In this document: positions 1 to 6,729 of the stretch, piece by piece | Position numbering within the stretch: the stretch's first letter is position 1 | Layout of the letters: the number at the start of each line of letters is the position of its first letter | Source: JBDTOX01 sp039933015 | GTDB lineage: Bacteria > Pseudomonadota > Gammaproteobacteria > Burkholderiales > Methylophilaceae | NCBI GenBank assembly: GCA_039933015.1 | Contig: JBDTOX010000095.1 | Location: forward strand, 1-7,388 | Length of the DNA stretch: 7,388 nt | Direction of reading: 5' to 3' | Notes under the pieces: model-generated | Database searches by the model: none | The model's input: the letters and a program-made list of their open reading frames with translations, nothing else | Told to the model about the DNA's origin: nothing | Program-made: the position numbers and the translations under genes

Positions 1-476
1 TCAATTCGCTGCTGAATCAAGGGCGAAACGAACTGCGTCACATCCCCTCCCAGCAGGGCGACTTCTCGCACTAGGCTGGCGGAAATAAACATATATTGTT
101 CGGCGGGCGTCAGAAACAGACTTTCCACTTCGGGAAAAAGTTTGCGGTTCATACCTGCCAGCTGGAATTCATATTCAAAATCAGATGCAGCACGCAAGCC
201 GCGCACCACGACCCGGGCATCCTGTTCGCGCACAAACTGCATGAGCAATCCGGAAAAGCCCATGACATGCACATTAGGGCAATCGCTCAACACACTGGCA
301 GCCAGTTCCACTCGCTCATCGAGATCAAAAAAAGGTTTTTTCCCAGGATTCTGCGCCACCGCCACAATGACTTCAGAAAACAGTCCTGCTGCACGGCGCA
401 CGATATCTTCGTGTCCACGCGTCATGGGGTCGAAAGTGCCTGGATAAACGACTTTTAGTGGGGTTTGATTAGCCAT
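1..476 (-). CDS. coaD: Phosphopantetheine adenylyltransferase (CoaD), 3' end cut by window edge
   Basis: Catalyses the penultimate step of coenzyme A synthesis in the cytoplasm: 4'-phosphopantetheine + ATP to dephospho-CoA + PPi. My translation from the ATG at 476 gives 158 residues with no stop before the edge. Visible landmarks are the nucleotidyltransferase signature GTFDPMTRGH (residues 13-22, with the TxGH-type motif at 19-22), VVRGLRAASDFEYEFQLA around residues 90-110 and the late ISASLVREVA motif, all standard for bacterial CoaD. Family members are about 160 residues long, so only the last few residues are missing. The start codon lies inside the end of rsmD: the eight bases ATGGCTAA hold the coaD start and the rsmD stop, which implies translational coupling as the distal gene of the leftward operon. 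No frameshift or missing catalytic residue was seen. The assignment is secure; the C-terminus is simply out of view. Confidence 0.96.
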   Translation of the reverse strand, partial: MANQTPLKVVYPGTFDPMTRGHEDIVRRAAGLFSEVIVAVAQNPGKKPFFDLDERVELAASVLSDCPNVHVMGFSGLLMQFVREQDARVVVRGLRAASDFEYEFQLAGMNRKLFPEVESLFLTPAEQYMFISASLVREVALLGGDVTQFVSPLIQQRI

Positions 477-1029
477 CAGCCCATTTTAACAGGTGAAAGA
501 AAACATTTCCCGCTTTGCCATGTTTTAGCACATGCCAGCCTGCGCTATCCTGGATCGAAAACTCGGCTTCGACATACAGTACGCCATCAGCGCTTAAGTG
601 TTTGCGCATTTGCGGCAGCAGCTTGGGCAGCCAGCCCTGGTTATAAGGCGGGTCCAGAAAAATGATATCGAAAGTTTGCTGGTTTGCTACCAGAAACTGC
701 AGCGCATCCATATTCAAGATCTTTGCTGCGTCGGCCTGTAACAGGCTTTTATTTTCCAGCAGCGCCCGGTATGCATGGGGGGCTTTTTCTACCATGACCA
801 TATCCTCGGCGCCGCGAGATAAAGCCTCGAAGCCCATGACCCCAGTACCGGAGAACAAATCCAGGCACGCCAGGCCATCCAGTTCCTGGCCCAGCCAATT
901 AAACAATGTCTGACGCACACGATCCGGCGTTGGGCGCAATCCTGGCACCTCAGGAAAACGTAACAGGCGGCTGCGCCACACGCCGCCGCCTATGCGCACA
1001 CGATTACCTTGCTTATTACTTATCTGCAC
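469..1029 (-). CDS. rsmD: 16S rRNA (guanine(966)-N2)-methyltransferase RsmD
   Basis: SAM-dependent methyltransferase that modifies G966 of 16S rRNA in the assembling 30S subunit. The Rossmann-fold SAM motif DLFSGTG is at about residues 57-63 and the catalytic DPPY motif typical of amino-group methyltransferases is at about 126-129. The N-terminal stretch with RxIGG-like VRIGGG and GLRPTPDRVRQTLFNWL is the RsmD family signature. Length (186 aa) fits the family, where E. coli RsmD is about 198. Start choice is uncertain: GTG at 1029 or the adjoining TTG at 1032 are the only starts giving the full N-terminus. Neither has a strong Shine-Dalgarno (a weak GGTGAT lies just upstream). Either way the gene begins inside the end of the M16 partner gene, a 14-17 nt overlap, and its end overlaps coaD by 8 nt. 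It is therefore probably translated by coupling within one mRNA. The rsmD-coaD pairing is common in proteobacteria. Confidence 0.95.
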   Translation of the reverse strand: MQISNKQGNRVRIGGGVWRSRLLRFPEVPGLRPTPDRVRQTLFNWLGQELDGLACLDLFSGTGVMGFEALSRGAEDMVMVEKAPHAYRALLENKSLLQADAAKILNMDALQFLVANQQTFDIIFLDPPYNQGWLPKLLPQMRKHLSADGVLYVEAEFSIQDSAGWHVLKHGKAGNVFFHLLKWADG

Positions 1030-2317
1030 CAACGATCACCGTCACCATCTTGTCTGTTTTGATCCTGCGGTTAAACGCATCCTTAATTTGCGCCGTCGTC
1101 ACTTTGCTCACCTGTGTATTGAAATCATCCAGGTAAGTCAAAGGCAGCTTGTAGAAACCAATTACCGCCAGATAGTCGAGAATCTTCGCGTTACTATCCA
1201 GGCGCAAGGGAAAGCCACCAATAATGTTCTGTTTGGCCGCGTTCAATTCTGCCTGAGTGACACCATCCCGCATAAACTTATCCAGCGTTTCGCGCACCAC
1301 TTTAAGCGCTTCCTCGGCTTGTTGGCGCTTGGTTTGCAGGCCGATCTGGAATGGCCCAAGCTCTGCCATCGGCATAAAATAACTGTAAACGCTATAAGCC
1401 AGACCGCGCTTTTCCCGCACTTCTTCGGTCAGGCGTGAGACAAAGCCACCACCGCCCAGAATGTAGTTGCCGACATAGAGCGGGAAGTAATCCACGTCGC
1501 CACGTTTAACCCCGGGATAACCCAGCAGCATATGCGCCTGGGTTGCGGGATGAGCAATGCGCTGCTCATTGGGCCGGTCAGGATAACCCACGGCAGGCAA
1601 CGGACTTGCGGCAGCAGTCTTGGGCAATCCGGCAGTCACGCGTTCGGCAATTTGCGTCGCCTGCTCCCGGCTCATATCGCCTATCAAGGCAATCACCGCA
1701 CCCTGGGCACCGTAATAGGTAGTGTAAAATTTTTGCAGATCTTCGCGCTGGATGGCTGCGACAGTTTCCGGCTCACCACTGTCGTCAAGCGCGTAAGGAT
1801 GCGACCCATACAGCGCCTTCATGAAGGCCTTGCTGGAGATGCTCTCAGGCTGCGTAGCCGCTTCTCTTAAACCAGCAATAATGCGTGCCTTCTCCCGTTC
1901 CAGCACTGCCGCGGGGAAATCCGGCTGCTGTAATATTTTGCTATACACCGTCAAAGCCTGATCGCGTTCGCGGGCACTGCTGAGCGTGCGCAACTTCAAG
2001 CTCGCACGATCTGCATCCAGCTCGCCCCCCATCACGGCGCCAACATCGGCCATGCTTTTCGAGATGTCCTCATCCGACATGCCCGCTGCACCCAGAGTCA
2101 TCAGATAGCGCGTTATTCCAGCCAGCCCTGATTTGGCTGCACCATCACGCGCGCTGCCTGCAGCAAAATTGACGCTGAGATCAATAATAGGCAAATCATG
2201 ATTTTCTACGAAATAGACTTCTGCACCCGTGGTCGTTTGCCAATGCTGGATAGTTAGCCCGGCTTGTGCTTGCATGCTTAAAACCAGGCCTGCTGCGAGA
2301 GCGAATAGCCTCTTCAT
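1016..2317 (-). CDS. Exported M16 family peptidase-like protein, non-catalytic partner subunit
   Basis: Insulinase/pitrilysin-fold (M16B) protein of 433 aa. It opens with a signal peptide (MKRLFALAAGLVLSMQAQA, cleavage probably after AQA), so it is expected in the periplasm. The zinc motif is gone: the segment that aligns with GVAHVLEH of its neighbour reads GLAGITRY (residues 64-71), replacing all three motif residues H, E and H with G, R and Y. It does keep the glycine-rich loop ILGGGGF (about 287-293) and the R/Y substrate-binding motif REKRGLAYSVYS (about R304 and Y308). In heterodimeric M16B enzymes this is the profile of the subunit that supplies substrate binding but not catalysis. The gene starts 7 nt after the stop of the catalytic subunit. 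A GTG at 2335 would add six residues and overlap the upstream gene by 11 nt; I prefer the ATG at 2317 because it gives a canonical signal peptide. The natural substrate is unknown. Confidence 0.92.
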   Translation of the reverse strand: MKRLFALAAGLVLSMQAQAGLTIQHWQTTTGAEVYFVENHDLPIIDLSVNFAAGSARDGAAKSGLAGITRYLMTLGAAGMSDEDISKSMADVGAVMGGELDADRASLKLRTLSSARERDQALTVYSKILQQPDFPAAVLEREKARIIAGLREAATQPESISSKAFMKALYGSHPYALDDSGEPETVAAIQREDLQKFYTTYYGAQGAVIALIGDMSREQATQIAERVTAGLPKTAAASPLPAVGYPDRPNEQRIAHPATQAHMLLGYPGVKRGDVDYFPLYVGNYILGGGGFVSRLTEEVREKRGLAYSVYSYFMPMAELGPFQIGLQTKRQQAEEALKVVRETLDKFMRDGVTQAELNAAKQNIIGGFPLRLDSNAKILDYLAVIGFYKLPLTYLDDFNTQVSKVTTAQIKDAFNRRIKTDKMVTVIVGADK

Positions 2318-2324
2318 ATAAATA

Positions 2325-3689
2325 TTAGTGATCACTTGGCTGCCCCTTCGGCTTATTGTCGTTCGGGTCTATGGGCTGAGGATCCAGCGTGGCGACGGTG
2401 AGGTTGTCCTGCACCAGGTACTTCCTCGCCACCGCCTGCACCTGCTCTGGCGTGACGGCTTTCAGCTTTTCCGGATAATCCTTGAGAATTCGCCATGAAA
2501 AACCCGACACTTCCAGCTTGCCGATCTGCATGCCCTGATAAAACATGGAGTCGCGTTGATATACGTCGGCTGCAATCACCTGGGCTTTTACCCGTTGCAG
2601 TTCTTCATTACTGACACCAGACGCCTTGATTTGCTCAATCTGCTGCAAGAGCGCGGCCTCAAGCTCGGCGGCGGCTTTGCCTTCGCTCGGCGTACCGTCG
2701 ATTTCAAACAGGCTCAGGCGCCCGCGTTGAATCATGTCATAACCGGCGCTCACATCCACCGCGATCCGTTGCTGGCGCACCAGATTCTGGTTCAGGCGCG
2801 CCGAAGCATTGCCATCCAGCACACCGGCCAGTATCTCGAGCGCAAACGGCTCCCAATCATTATCAGGGTCTTGCAATGCGGGGACATGGTAGCCCATCAG
2901 CACGTACGGTAATTTGGCCTGGGCTTTGACTATTACACGACGTTCGCCTTTTTGTTCCGGCTCCACTTGCGGTTTGCGTGCGGGCAAGGAATGCGCTTTC
3001 AGCGGGCCAAAATATCGGGTAGCCAATGCCAGCACGTCTCGCGCCTTCACATCACCCACCACCACTAAAATCGCATTATTAGGCGCATACCAGGTGTTGT
3101 ACCATGCGCGCGCGTCTTCCACGGTCATGTTTTCCAGATCATTCATCCAGCCCACCACTGGCCGTGCATAAGGATGCGCATGGTAGGCCGCGGCCTGAAA
3201 CTGCTCATTGACCAACGATTGCGGCTTATCTTCAGTGCGCCAGCGACGTTCTTCCATGACGACTCTGATCTCTTTTGAGAACTCCTCTTTTGTCAGCTGC
3301 AGATTGGCCATGCGATCAGCCTCAAGCTTCAGGGAGAGGGACAGGTGGGATTTTTCCAGTTGCTGGAAATAACAAGTGTAATCGTTACCGGTAAATGCGT
3401 TTTCACGGCCGCCTGCTGCTGCGACCAAGCGCGAGAATTGTCCCGCTTTCACTTTTTTCGTGCCCTTGAACATCATGTGCTCCAGCACATGCGCTACGCC
3501 CGTTTTGCCGTTTACCTCATCAATACTGCCTGCGCGGTACCAGACCTGAGAAACCACCACGGGAGAACGGTGGTCTTCCTGCACAATAATGCGAAGCCCG
3601 TTATCCAGTTTGAACTCCTGTACATTTATGTCGGCGAATGCGACTGCAGGCAGTAAAGCACTTATGACCAACAACCATCGAATGAACAC
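2325..3689 (-). CDS. Exported M16 family zinc metallopeptidase, catalytic subunit
   Basis: Zinc-dependent endopeptidase of the insulinase/pitrilysin family, 454 aa (M16B size). A signal peptide (MFIRWLLVISALLPAVAFA, cleavage likely before D20) points to the periplasm. The inverted zinc motif HVLEH is at residues 67-71, with E70 as the catalytic base. A downstream glutamate in VVMEERR (E146/E147) sits at the expected distance for the third zinc ligand. GRENAFTGNDYTCYF (94-108) is another conserved M16 block. In the C-terminal half, the place where the R/Y motif belongs reads LVRQQRIAVDV (303-313), so the tyrosine is absent; the downstream partner supplies an intact version. The start is GTG at 3689, chosen because AAGGAG lies 9 nt upstream and because it begins the signal peptide exactly. 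First gene of the leftward operon with a near-consensus -10 box upstream. Substrate unknown; quality control of periplasmic peptides is only an inference. Confidence 0.94.
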   Translation of the reverse strand: MFIRWLLVISALLPAVAFADINVQEFKLDNGLRIIVQEDHRSPVVVSQVWYRAGSIDEVNGKTGVAHVLEHMMFKGTKKVKAGQFSRLVAAAGGRENAFTGNDYTCYFQQLEKSHLSLSLKLEADRMANLQLTKEEFSKEIRVVMEERRWRTEDKPQSLVNEQFQAAAYHAHPYARPVVGWMNDLENMTVEDARAWYNTWYAPNNAILVVVGDVKARDVLALATRYFGPLKAHSLPARKPQVEPEQKGERRVIVKAQAKLPYVLMGYHVPALQDPDNDWEPFALEILAGVLDGNASARLNQNLVRQQRIAVDVSAGYDMIQRGRLSLFEIDGTPSEGKAAAELEAALLQQIEQIKASGVSNEELQRVKAQVIAADVYQRDSMFYQGMQIGKLEVSGFSWRILKDYPEKLKAVTPEQVQAVARKYLVQDNLTVATLDPQPIDPNDNKPKGQPSDH

Positions 3690-3698
3690 GTTGCGATT

Positions 3699-3704
3699 CT
3701 CCTT
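3699..3704 (-). promoter_or_regulatory. Shine-Dalgarno for the catalytic M16 gene
   Basis: On the minus strand AAGGAG lies 9 nt upstream of GTG at 3689. It decides the non-ATG start of the peptidase gene and is the clearest ribosome binding site in the window. Confidence 0.75.
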
Positions 3705-3715
3705 TTCCTCACCTT

Positions 3716-3721
3716 ATTATA
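3716..3721 (-). promoter_or_regulatory. Candidate sigma-70 -10 box for the leftward operon
   Basis: The minus strand carries a perfect TATAAT. Transcription from about 7 nt downstream would give a 5' leader of roughly 20 nt that still contains the AAGGAG site. No good -35 hexamer is found at 16-18 nt (the sequence there is GTGGTT-like), and there is no TGn extension, so an activator or a different spacing may be involved. Only this box is supported, not a complete promoter. Confidence 0.45.
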
Positions 3722-3830
3722 TCCGGGCATCCACTCAAAACCACGCTTGTATAGCATGTGCCATAACCAGGCCGATGGTGTGACATAGTCAATTCATCGA
3801 TAGTTCATAGCAAGACGGGCGGATTGCGAC

Positions 3831-3836
3831 TAAAAT
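3831..3836 (+). promoter_or_regulatory. Weak candidate -10 box for ftsY
   Basis: TAAAAT (5 of 6 to TATAAT) lies 25 nt before the ftsY ATG. The hexamer 17 nt upstream is TAGCAA, only 3 of 6 to the -35 consensus. An overlapping alternative uses TTGCGA (3825-3830) as -35 with CATAAC as -10, at a short 15-nt spacing. Neither is convincing; a promoter must nevertheless lie in this divergent region, because the genes on its left are transcribed the other way. Confidence 0.25.
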
Positions 3837-3861
3837 GAGCATTGCATAACGAATAGCGACT

Positions 3862-4839
3862 ATGTTTGATTTTTTCAAAAAAGATAAAGCCCCCCCTTCC
3901 ACGCCTAAGCCAGATAACGTAGCTGAGCCTACTCAGTCATGGACTGAACGTCTCAAGCAGGGCTTGGCGCGCACCCGCAGTCAACTGGGTAGCCAGCTTG
4001 CCAGCCTGTTCAACGGTGGAAAAATCAGTGAGGCGGTCTATGAGGAACTGGAAACCATACTGCTTACTTCTGATGTAGGCGTTGCTGCTACCCAGACTTT
4101 GCTGGATCAAATCAGGACCCGCGTTAAGCGCCAGAACCTGAGCGACACCAGCCAGCTGCGCGATGCTTTGAAACAGGCATTGCTGGAGCTATTGGCCCCT
4201 TTGGAAAAGCCGCTGGATACCAGCAAGGGCCAGCCTTTCGTCATCATGCTCGCGGGCGTTAACGGTGCCGGCAAAACCACTACCATAGGCAAGCTGGCGA
4301 ATCTGTTTCAGGCCGAAGGCAAATCTGTGCTGATTGCTGCCGGTGACACTTTCCGTGCTGCGGCACGCGAGCAGCTACAGGCCTGGGGCGAGCGCAACCA
4401 GGTGCATGTGATATCCCAGGAAGGCGGCGACCCTGCCGCAGTGATTTTTGATGCCGTCACTTCCGCCAAGGCACGTGGCATCGATATTGTGCTGGCAGAC
4501 ACTGCGGGGCGGCTACCCACGCAACTCAACCTGATGGAAGAAATCCGCAAAGTGCAGCGCGTGATTGCTAAAGCGCTACCCGGCGCGCCCCATGAAGTGC
4601 TATTAGTACTGGATGCCAATACCGGGCAGAATGCGGTAACGCAGGTCAAAGCCTTTGATGATGCGTTAAAAGTCACCGGACTGGTCTTGAGCAAACTTGA
4701 TGGCACAGCCAAAGGCGGCGTGATTGCGGCAATCGCACAATCGCGGCCCATCCCCATACGCTATATCGGCGTAGGCGAAACCATTGGCGACTTGCGTCCA
4801 TTCGAAGCAAGTGAATTTGTGGAAGCGCTGTTTTCATGA
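3862..4839 (+). CDS. ftsY: Signal recognition particle receptor FtsY
   Basis: SRP-type GTPase that docks the SRP (Ffh/4.5S RNA)-ribosome complex at the inner membrane for co-translational insertion of membrane proteins. The N-terminal MFDFFKKDK is a short amphipathic lipid-binding start. A helical N domain covers about residues 27-115. The G domain shows the P-loop GVNGAGKTTT (132-141), DTFRAAA (162-168), DTAGR (213-217), SKLDGTAKGG (277-286) as the G4 motif and GVGE (303-306). At 325 aa it is far shorter than E. coli FtsY (497 aa). The missing part is the long acidic A domain, here reduced to about 15 Pro-rich residues (10-25); short FtsY proteins of this type are common outside enterics. 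No Shine-Dalgarno is visible before the ATG (preceding bases GAATAGCGACT). First gene of the ftsYEX cluster, with 52 bp to ftsE. A C7 run lies in codons 10-12. Confidence 0.97.
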   Translation: MFDFFKKDKAPPSTPKPDNVAEPTQSWTERLKQGLARTRSQLGSQLASLFNGGKISEAVYEELETILLTSDVGVAATQTLLDQIRTRVKRQNLSDTSQLRDALKQALLELLAPLEKPLDTSKGQPFVIMLAGVNGAGKTTTIGKLANLFQAEGKSVLIAAGDTFRAAAREQLQAWGERNQVHVISQEGGDPAAVIFDAVTSAKARGIDIVLADTAGRLPTQLNLMEEIRKVQRVIAKALPGAPHEVLLVLDANTGQNAVTQVKAFDDALKVTGLVLSKLDGTAKGGVIAAIAQSRPIPIRYIGVGETIGDLRPFEASEFVEALFS

Positions 4840-4891
4840 GCCGCACTATGCATGAGGTTTTTCAGACGACTTTATTTTGTGAAAACCCGGC

Positions 4892-5545
4892 ATGATTCGT
4901 TTTGATCAGGTCAGTAAACGCTATCCTGGCAGCTATGAAGCGCTGCGAGGCATTTCATTTGACATCGAGCAAGGCGAATTGGTGTTTGTCACCGGGCATT
5001 CTGGTGCCGGCAAAAGCACGCTGCTTAAATTAATCGGCGCGATTGAACGCCCTACTGTGGGCACGGTGCTCATAGGCAATCAGAACGTCAGCAAACTGCG
5101 TCCCGCTGCGGTACCTTATTTGCGGCGCAAATTCGGCCTGGTATTTCAGGATCACAAACTGCTTTACGACCGTAATTGCTTCGACAATGTCGCACTGCCT
5201 CTCTATATCAACGGCATTACGGGCAATGATGCGGGCAAGCGCATACGTGCAGCATTGGATAAAGTCGGCCTGCTAGGCAAAGAAAAAGCCATGCCAATTA
5301 CCTTGTCTGGCGGCGAGCAGCAGCGCCTGGCAATCGCACGCGCTGTTGTTAACCGGCCGTCCATTCTCATCGCCGATGAACCCACGGGCAATCTGGATGA
5401 GAATTACGCCACTGAAATCATGTCGCTGTTTTACGCATTTCAGCAAGTAGGCGTGACCGTTATCGTGGCTACACACGATGCAAATGGAGTCAGCGCGGCG
5501 TCAGGCAAAGTACTGCGCTTAAGCCAGGGGGGGCTGCAAGCATGA
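4892..5545 (+). CDS. ftsE: Cell division ATP-binding protein FtsE
   Basis: Cytoplasmic ATPase of the FtsEX ABC-type complex, which sits in the divisome and transmits ATP hydrolysis through FtsX to periplasmic activators of peptidoglycan hydrolases. All ABC motifs are present: Walker A GHSGAGKST (35-43), Q-loop VFQDH (84-88), signature LSGGEQQR (138-145), Walker B ILIADEP (158-164) with the FtsE-type continuation TGNLD, and the switch histidine in ATHD (H195). The length of 217 aa is normal for FtsE (E. coli 222). The family-typical FQDHKLL stretch and the adjacent FtsX separate it from LolD/MacB-type ATPases. It follows ftsY by 52 bp with no terminator seen, so cotranscription is likely. The stop overlaps the ftsX start as ATGA. 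A weak purine stretch (GTGAAAA) is the only candidate ribosome site. Confidence 0.97.
   Translation: MIRFDQVSKRYPGSYEALRGISFDIEQGELVFVTGHSGAGKSTLLKLIGAIERPTVGTVLIGNQNVSKLRPAAVPYLRRKFGLVFQDHKLLYDRNCFDNVALPLYINGITGNDAGKRIRAALDKVGLLGKEKAMPITLSGGEQQRLAIARAVVNRPSILIADEPTGNLDENYATEIMSLFYAFQQVGVTVIVATHDANGVSAASGKVLRLSQGGLQA
5527..5533 (+). promoter_or_regulatory. G7 tract, probable ribosome site for ftsX inside ftsE
   Basis: Seven consecutive G bases end 8 nt before the ftsX ATG, at normal Shine-Dalgarno spacing. They can pair (partly as G-U) with the CCUCC anti-SD. The tract lies in the last codons of ftsE (SQGGLQA) and is the only purine-rich candidate there. Together with the ATGA overlap it suggests coupled translation of ftsE and ftsX. 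Confidence 0.4.
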
Positions 5546-6450
5546 GTCAATGGCTGAATCAGCATTTTCGGGCTTTTCGAGTCGTACTTGCGCGTATGCG
5601 CCGCAATAGCCTGGCAACACTTATGATGAGTTGCGTTTTAGGCGTGACCCTCTGCCTGCCCGGCATTCTTTATGTGGTCGTTGACAATCTGAACAGGTTG
5701 GCAGGGAATGTTCAGAGCGAACCGCAAATCAGCCTCTTTCTTAAACTCGACATCAAAGCCGAGGCCATAGCAGCGCTAGACCAGCAGTTACGCAGTCGCC
5801 CGACTATCAAAAATTACCGCTTTGTCAGTAAAGAAACTGCCTGGCAACAATTACAACTGGATGCAGGCACAGCGGCTGTTGCAAACAATCTGGAAAAAAA
5901 CCCGCTACCTGACGCTTATTTTGTGCAGCCCAAGGCATTGGACCCTGCTGCCGTAGAGCATCTGCAAAAGGAATTACAACAGTTGTCCGGAGTAGAGCTT
6001 GCACAAGTCGATGCAAACTGGATCAAGCGCCTGTACACCCTGCTTGAGCTTGGCAAAAAAGCCATCCTGGTATTAACCGCCCTGCTAGGTCTCGCCTTGC
6101 TGGCCATCATTGGCAATACCATACGCTTGCAAATCCTTACTCAACGAGAAGAAATTGAAGTGAGCAAGCTTATCGGCGCCACGGATGGTTTTATTCGACG
6201 GCCTTTCTTATATGCCGGTGCGCTATATGGCTTGGGCGGAGGGCTTGCCGCCTGGCTCTTGCTAGCAGGCGTTATCGGGCTTTTCAACTTTTCCGTCGCT
6301 GACATAGCAGACTTGTATGCCAGCAATTTTCGTCTGGCTTTACCAGATTACGCCCTCGTCACGACCATGCTTGCCAGCGCAATCTGCCTGGGCTGGATCG
6401 GCTCATATATGGCAGTTGGCCGCTCGCTCGCGCAATTCGATTTCACGTGA
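5542..6450 (+). CDS. ftsX: Cell division protein FtsX (permease-like)
   Basis: Inner-membrane partner of FtsE. Four hydrophobic segments are seen at about residues 24-47, 172-194, 222-248 and 270-292. A large periplasmic domain of about 120 residues sits between the first two (50-170), and a shorter loop of about 20 residues lies between the third and fourth. This is the FtsX/MacB-like topology; the large loop is the part that contacts periplasmic hydrolase regulators such as EnvC or amidase/NlpC activators in other bacteria. The cytosolic TQREEIEVSKLIGATDGFIRRPFLY stretch (200-224, an EIEVxKLIGATDxFIRRPF-type core) is the conserved FtsX signature after TM2. At 302 aa it lacks the longer N-terminal cytoplasmic tail of E. 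coli FtsX (352 aa). The ATG overlaps the ftsE stop by 4 nt. It is the last gene of the cluster in the window; no clear terminator follows. Confidence 0.96.
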   Translation: MSQWLNQHFRAFRVVLARMRRNSLATLMMSCVLGVTLCLPGILYVVVDNLNRLAGNVQSEPQISLFLKLDIKAEAIAALDQQLRSRPTIKNYRFVSKETAWQQLQLDAGTAAVANNLEKNPLPDAYFVQPKALDPAAVEHLQKELQQLSGVELAQVDANWIKRLYTLLELGKKAILVLTALLGLALLAIIGNTIRLQILTQREEIEVSKLIGATDGFIRRPFLYAGALYGLGGGLAAWLLLAGVIGLFNFSVADIADLYASNFRLALPDYALVTTMLASAICLGWIGSYMAVGRSLAQFDFT

Positions 6451-6721
6451 TTTGAACTGAATAAAAGCTAAGTATCAGAAGATTGCCTTTTGCCTATATA
6501 GCATTTTTATAAGAAAAACCAGTTACGCCTTGGAGCCAGGCCAAACAATATAAACACAAGGCTCGCAGGATACATCGCTGCTGATTTTAACGGGGAAATC
6601 CACATGACACTTGATAACTTTGGGCAATCCAGACCTGCTCATGCGACTCGCGCTTGCGATTCATCAAGATTACCTGCCCCACGCACAAAGCCCCCTTTGC
6701 CATTCCGGATCCACCATTCAC
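6451..6721 (+). other. Intergenic region between ftsX and the LuxR-type gene
   Basis: About 270 bp with no conserved coding signal. It is AT-rich near 6484-6515 and 6543-6560. A very weak bulged hairpin (TGCCTATATAGCA, 6491-6503) followed by TTTTT could be a poor terminator for ftsX. TATAAA-like boxes occur near 6550 and 6508, but without good -35 partners. GCCTTG (about 6526) and CAAGGC (about 6558) form a 6-bp inverted repeat with a long loop. No lux-box-like dyad (CT-N12-AG type with matching arms) was found by eye. A promoter for the regulator gene is expected here but cannot be fixed. Confidence 0.5.
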
Positions 6722-6729
6722 ATGGCTGA
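6604..6729 (+). CDS. Possible 41-aa leader ORF overlapping the LuxR-type start
   Basis: Starts at ATG 6604 with GGGGAA ending 8 nt upstream, a better ribosome site than the regulator itself has. It encodes 41 residues beginning MTLDNFGQ, with a Pro/Arg/His-rich C-terminal half, and ends in a TGA at 6727-6729. The eight bases ATGGCTGA therefore hold both the regulator start and this stop. The peptide resembles nothing I recognise and its composition is not that of a typical conserved protein. It could be a leader whose translation delivers ribosomes to the regulator start, or an accidental ORF. Low confidence. Confidence 0.22.
   Translation: MTLDNFGQSRPAHATRACDSSRLPAPRTKPPLPFRIHHSHG

Noticed and set aside
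96..458. Plus-strand open frames of 120 and 101 codons inside the coaD region
   Set aside because: They are antisense to a clear CoaD reading frame with its full motif set, and their translations show no recognisable domain.
992..1438. Plus-strand open frame of 148 codons
   Set aside because: Antisense to the M16 partner and rsmD, His/Arg-rich translation with no motif, no ribosome site; a shadow of the real genes.
3791..3811. Direct repeat TTCATCGATAG / TTCATAG in the divergent region
   Set aside because: Short, imperfect and not placed symmetrically to either promoter candidate; likely chance.
4308..4757. Minus-strand open frame of 149 codons opposite ftsY
   Set aside because: Ser/Ala/Thr-rich shadow of the GTPase domain coding sequence; the plus-strand frame carries all G motifs.
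6491..6508. TGCCTATATAGCATTTTT as intrinsic terminator of ftsX
   Set aside because: The stem is only four to five pairs with a bulge and is almost all A-T; too weak to call.
6628..6695. Lux/las box in front of the regulator
   Set aside because: CTG...-type half sites occur (for example ACCTGCTC and ACCTGCCC), but none has a matching inverted half at the right distance.
6641..6721. In-frame upstream ATG giving the LuxR-type protein 27 extra residues
   Set aside because: The ATG at 6722 reproduces the LasR start and numbering exactly; the extension (MRLALAIHQ...) has no family match and no ribosome site.
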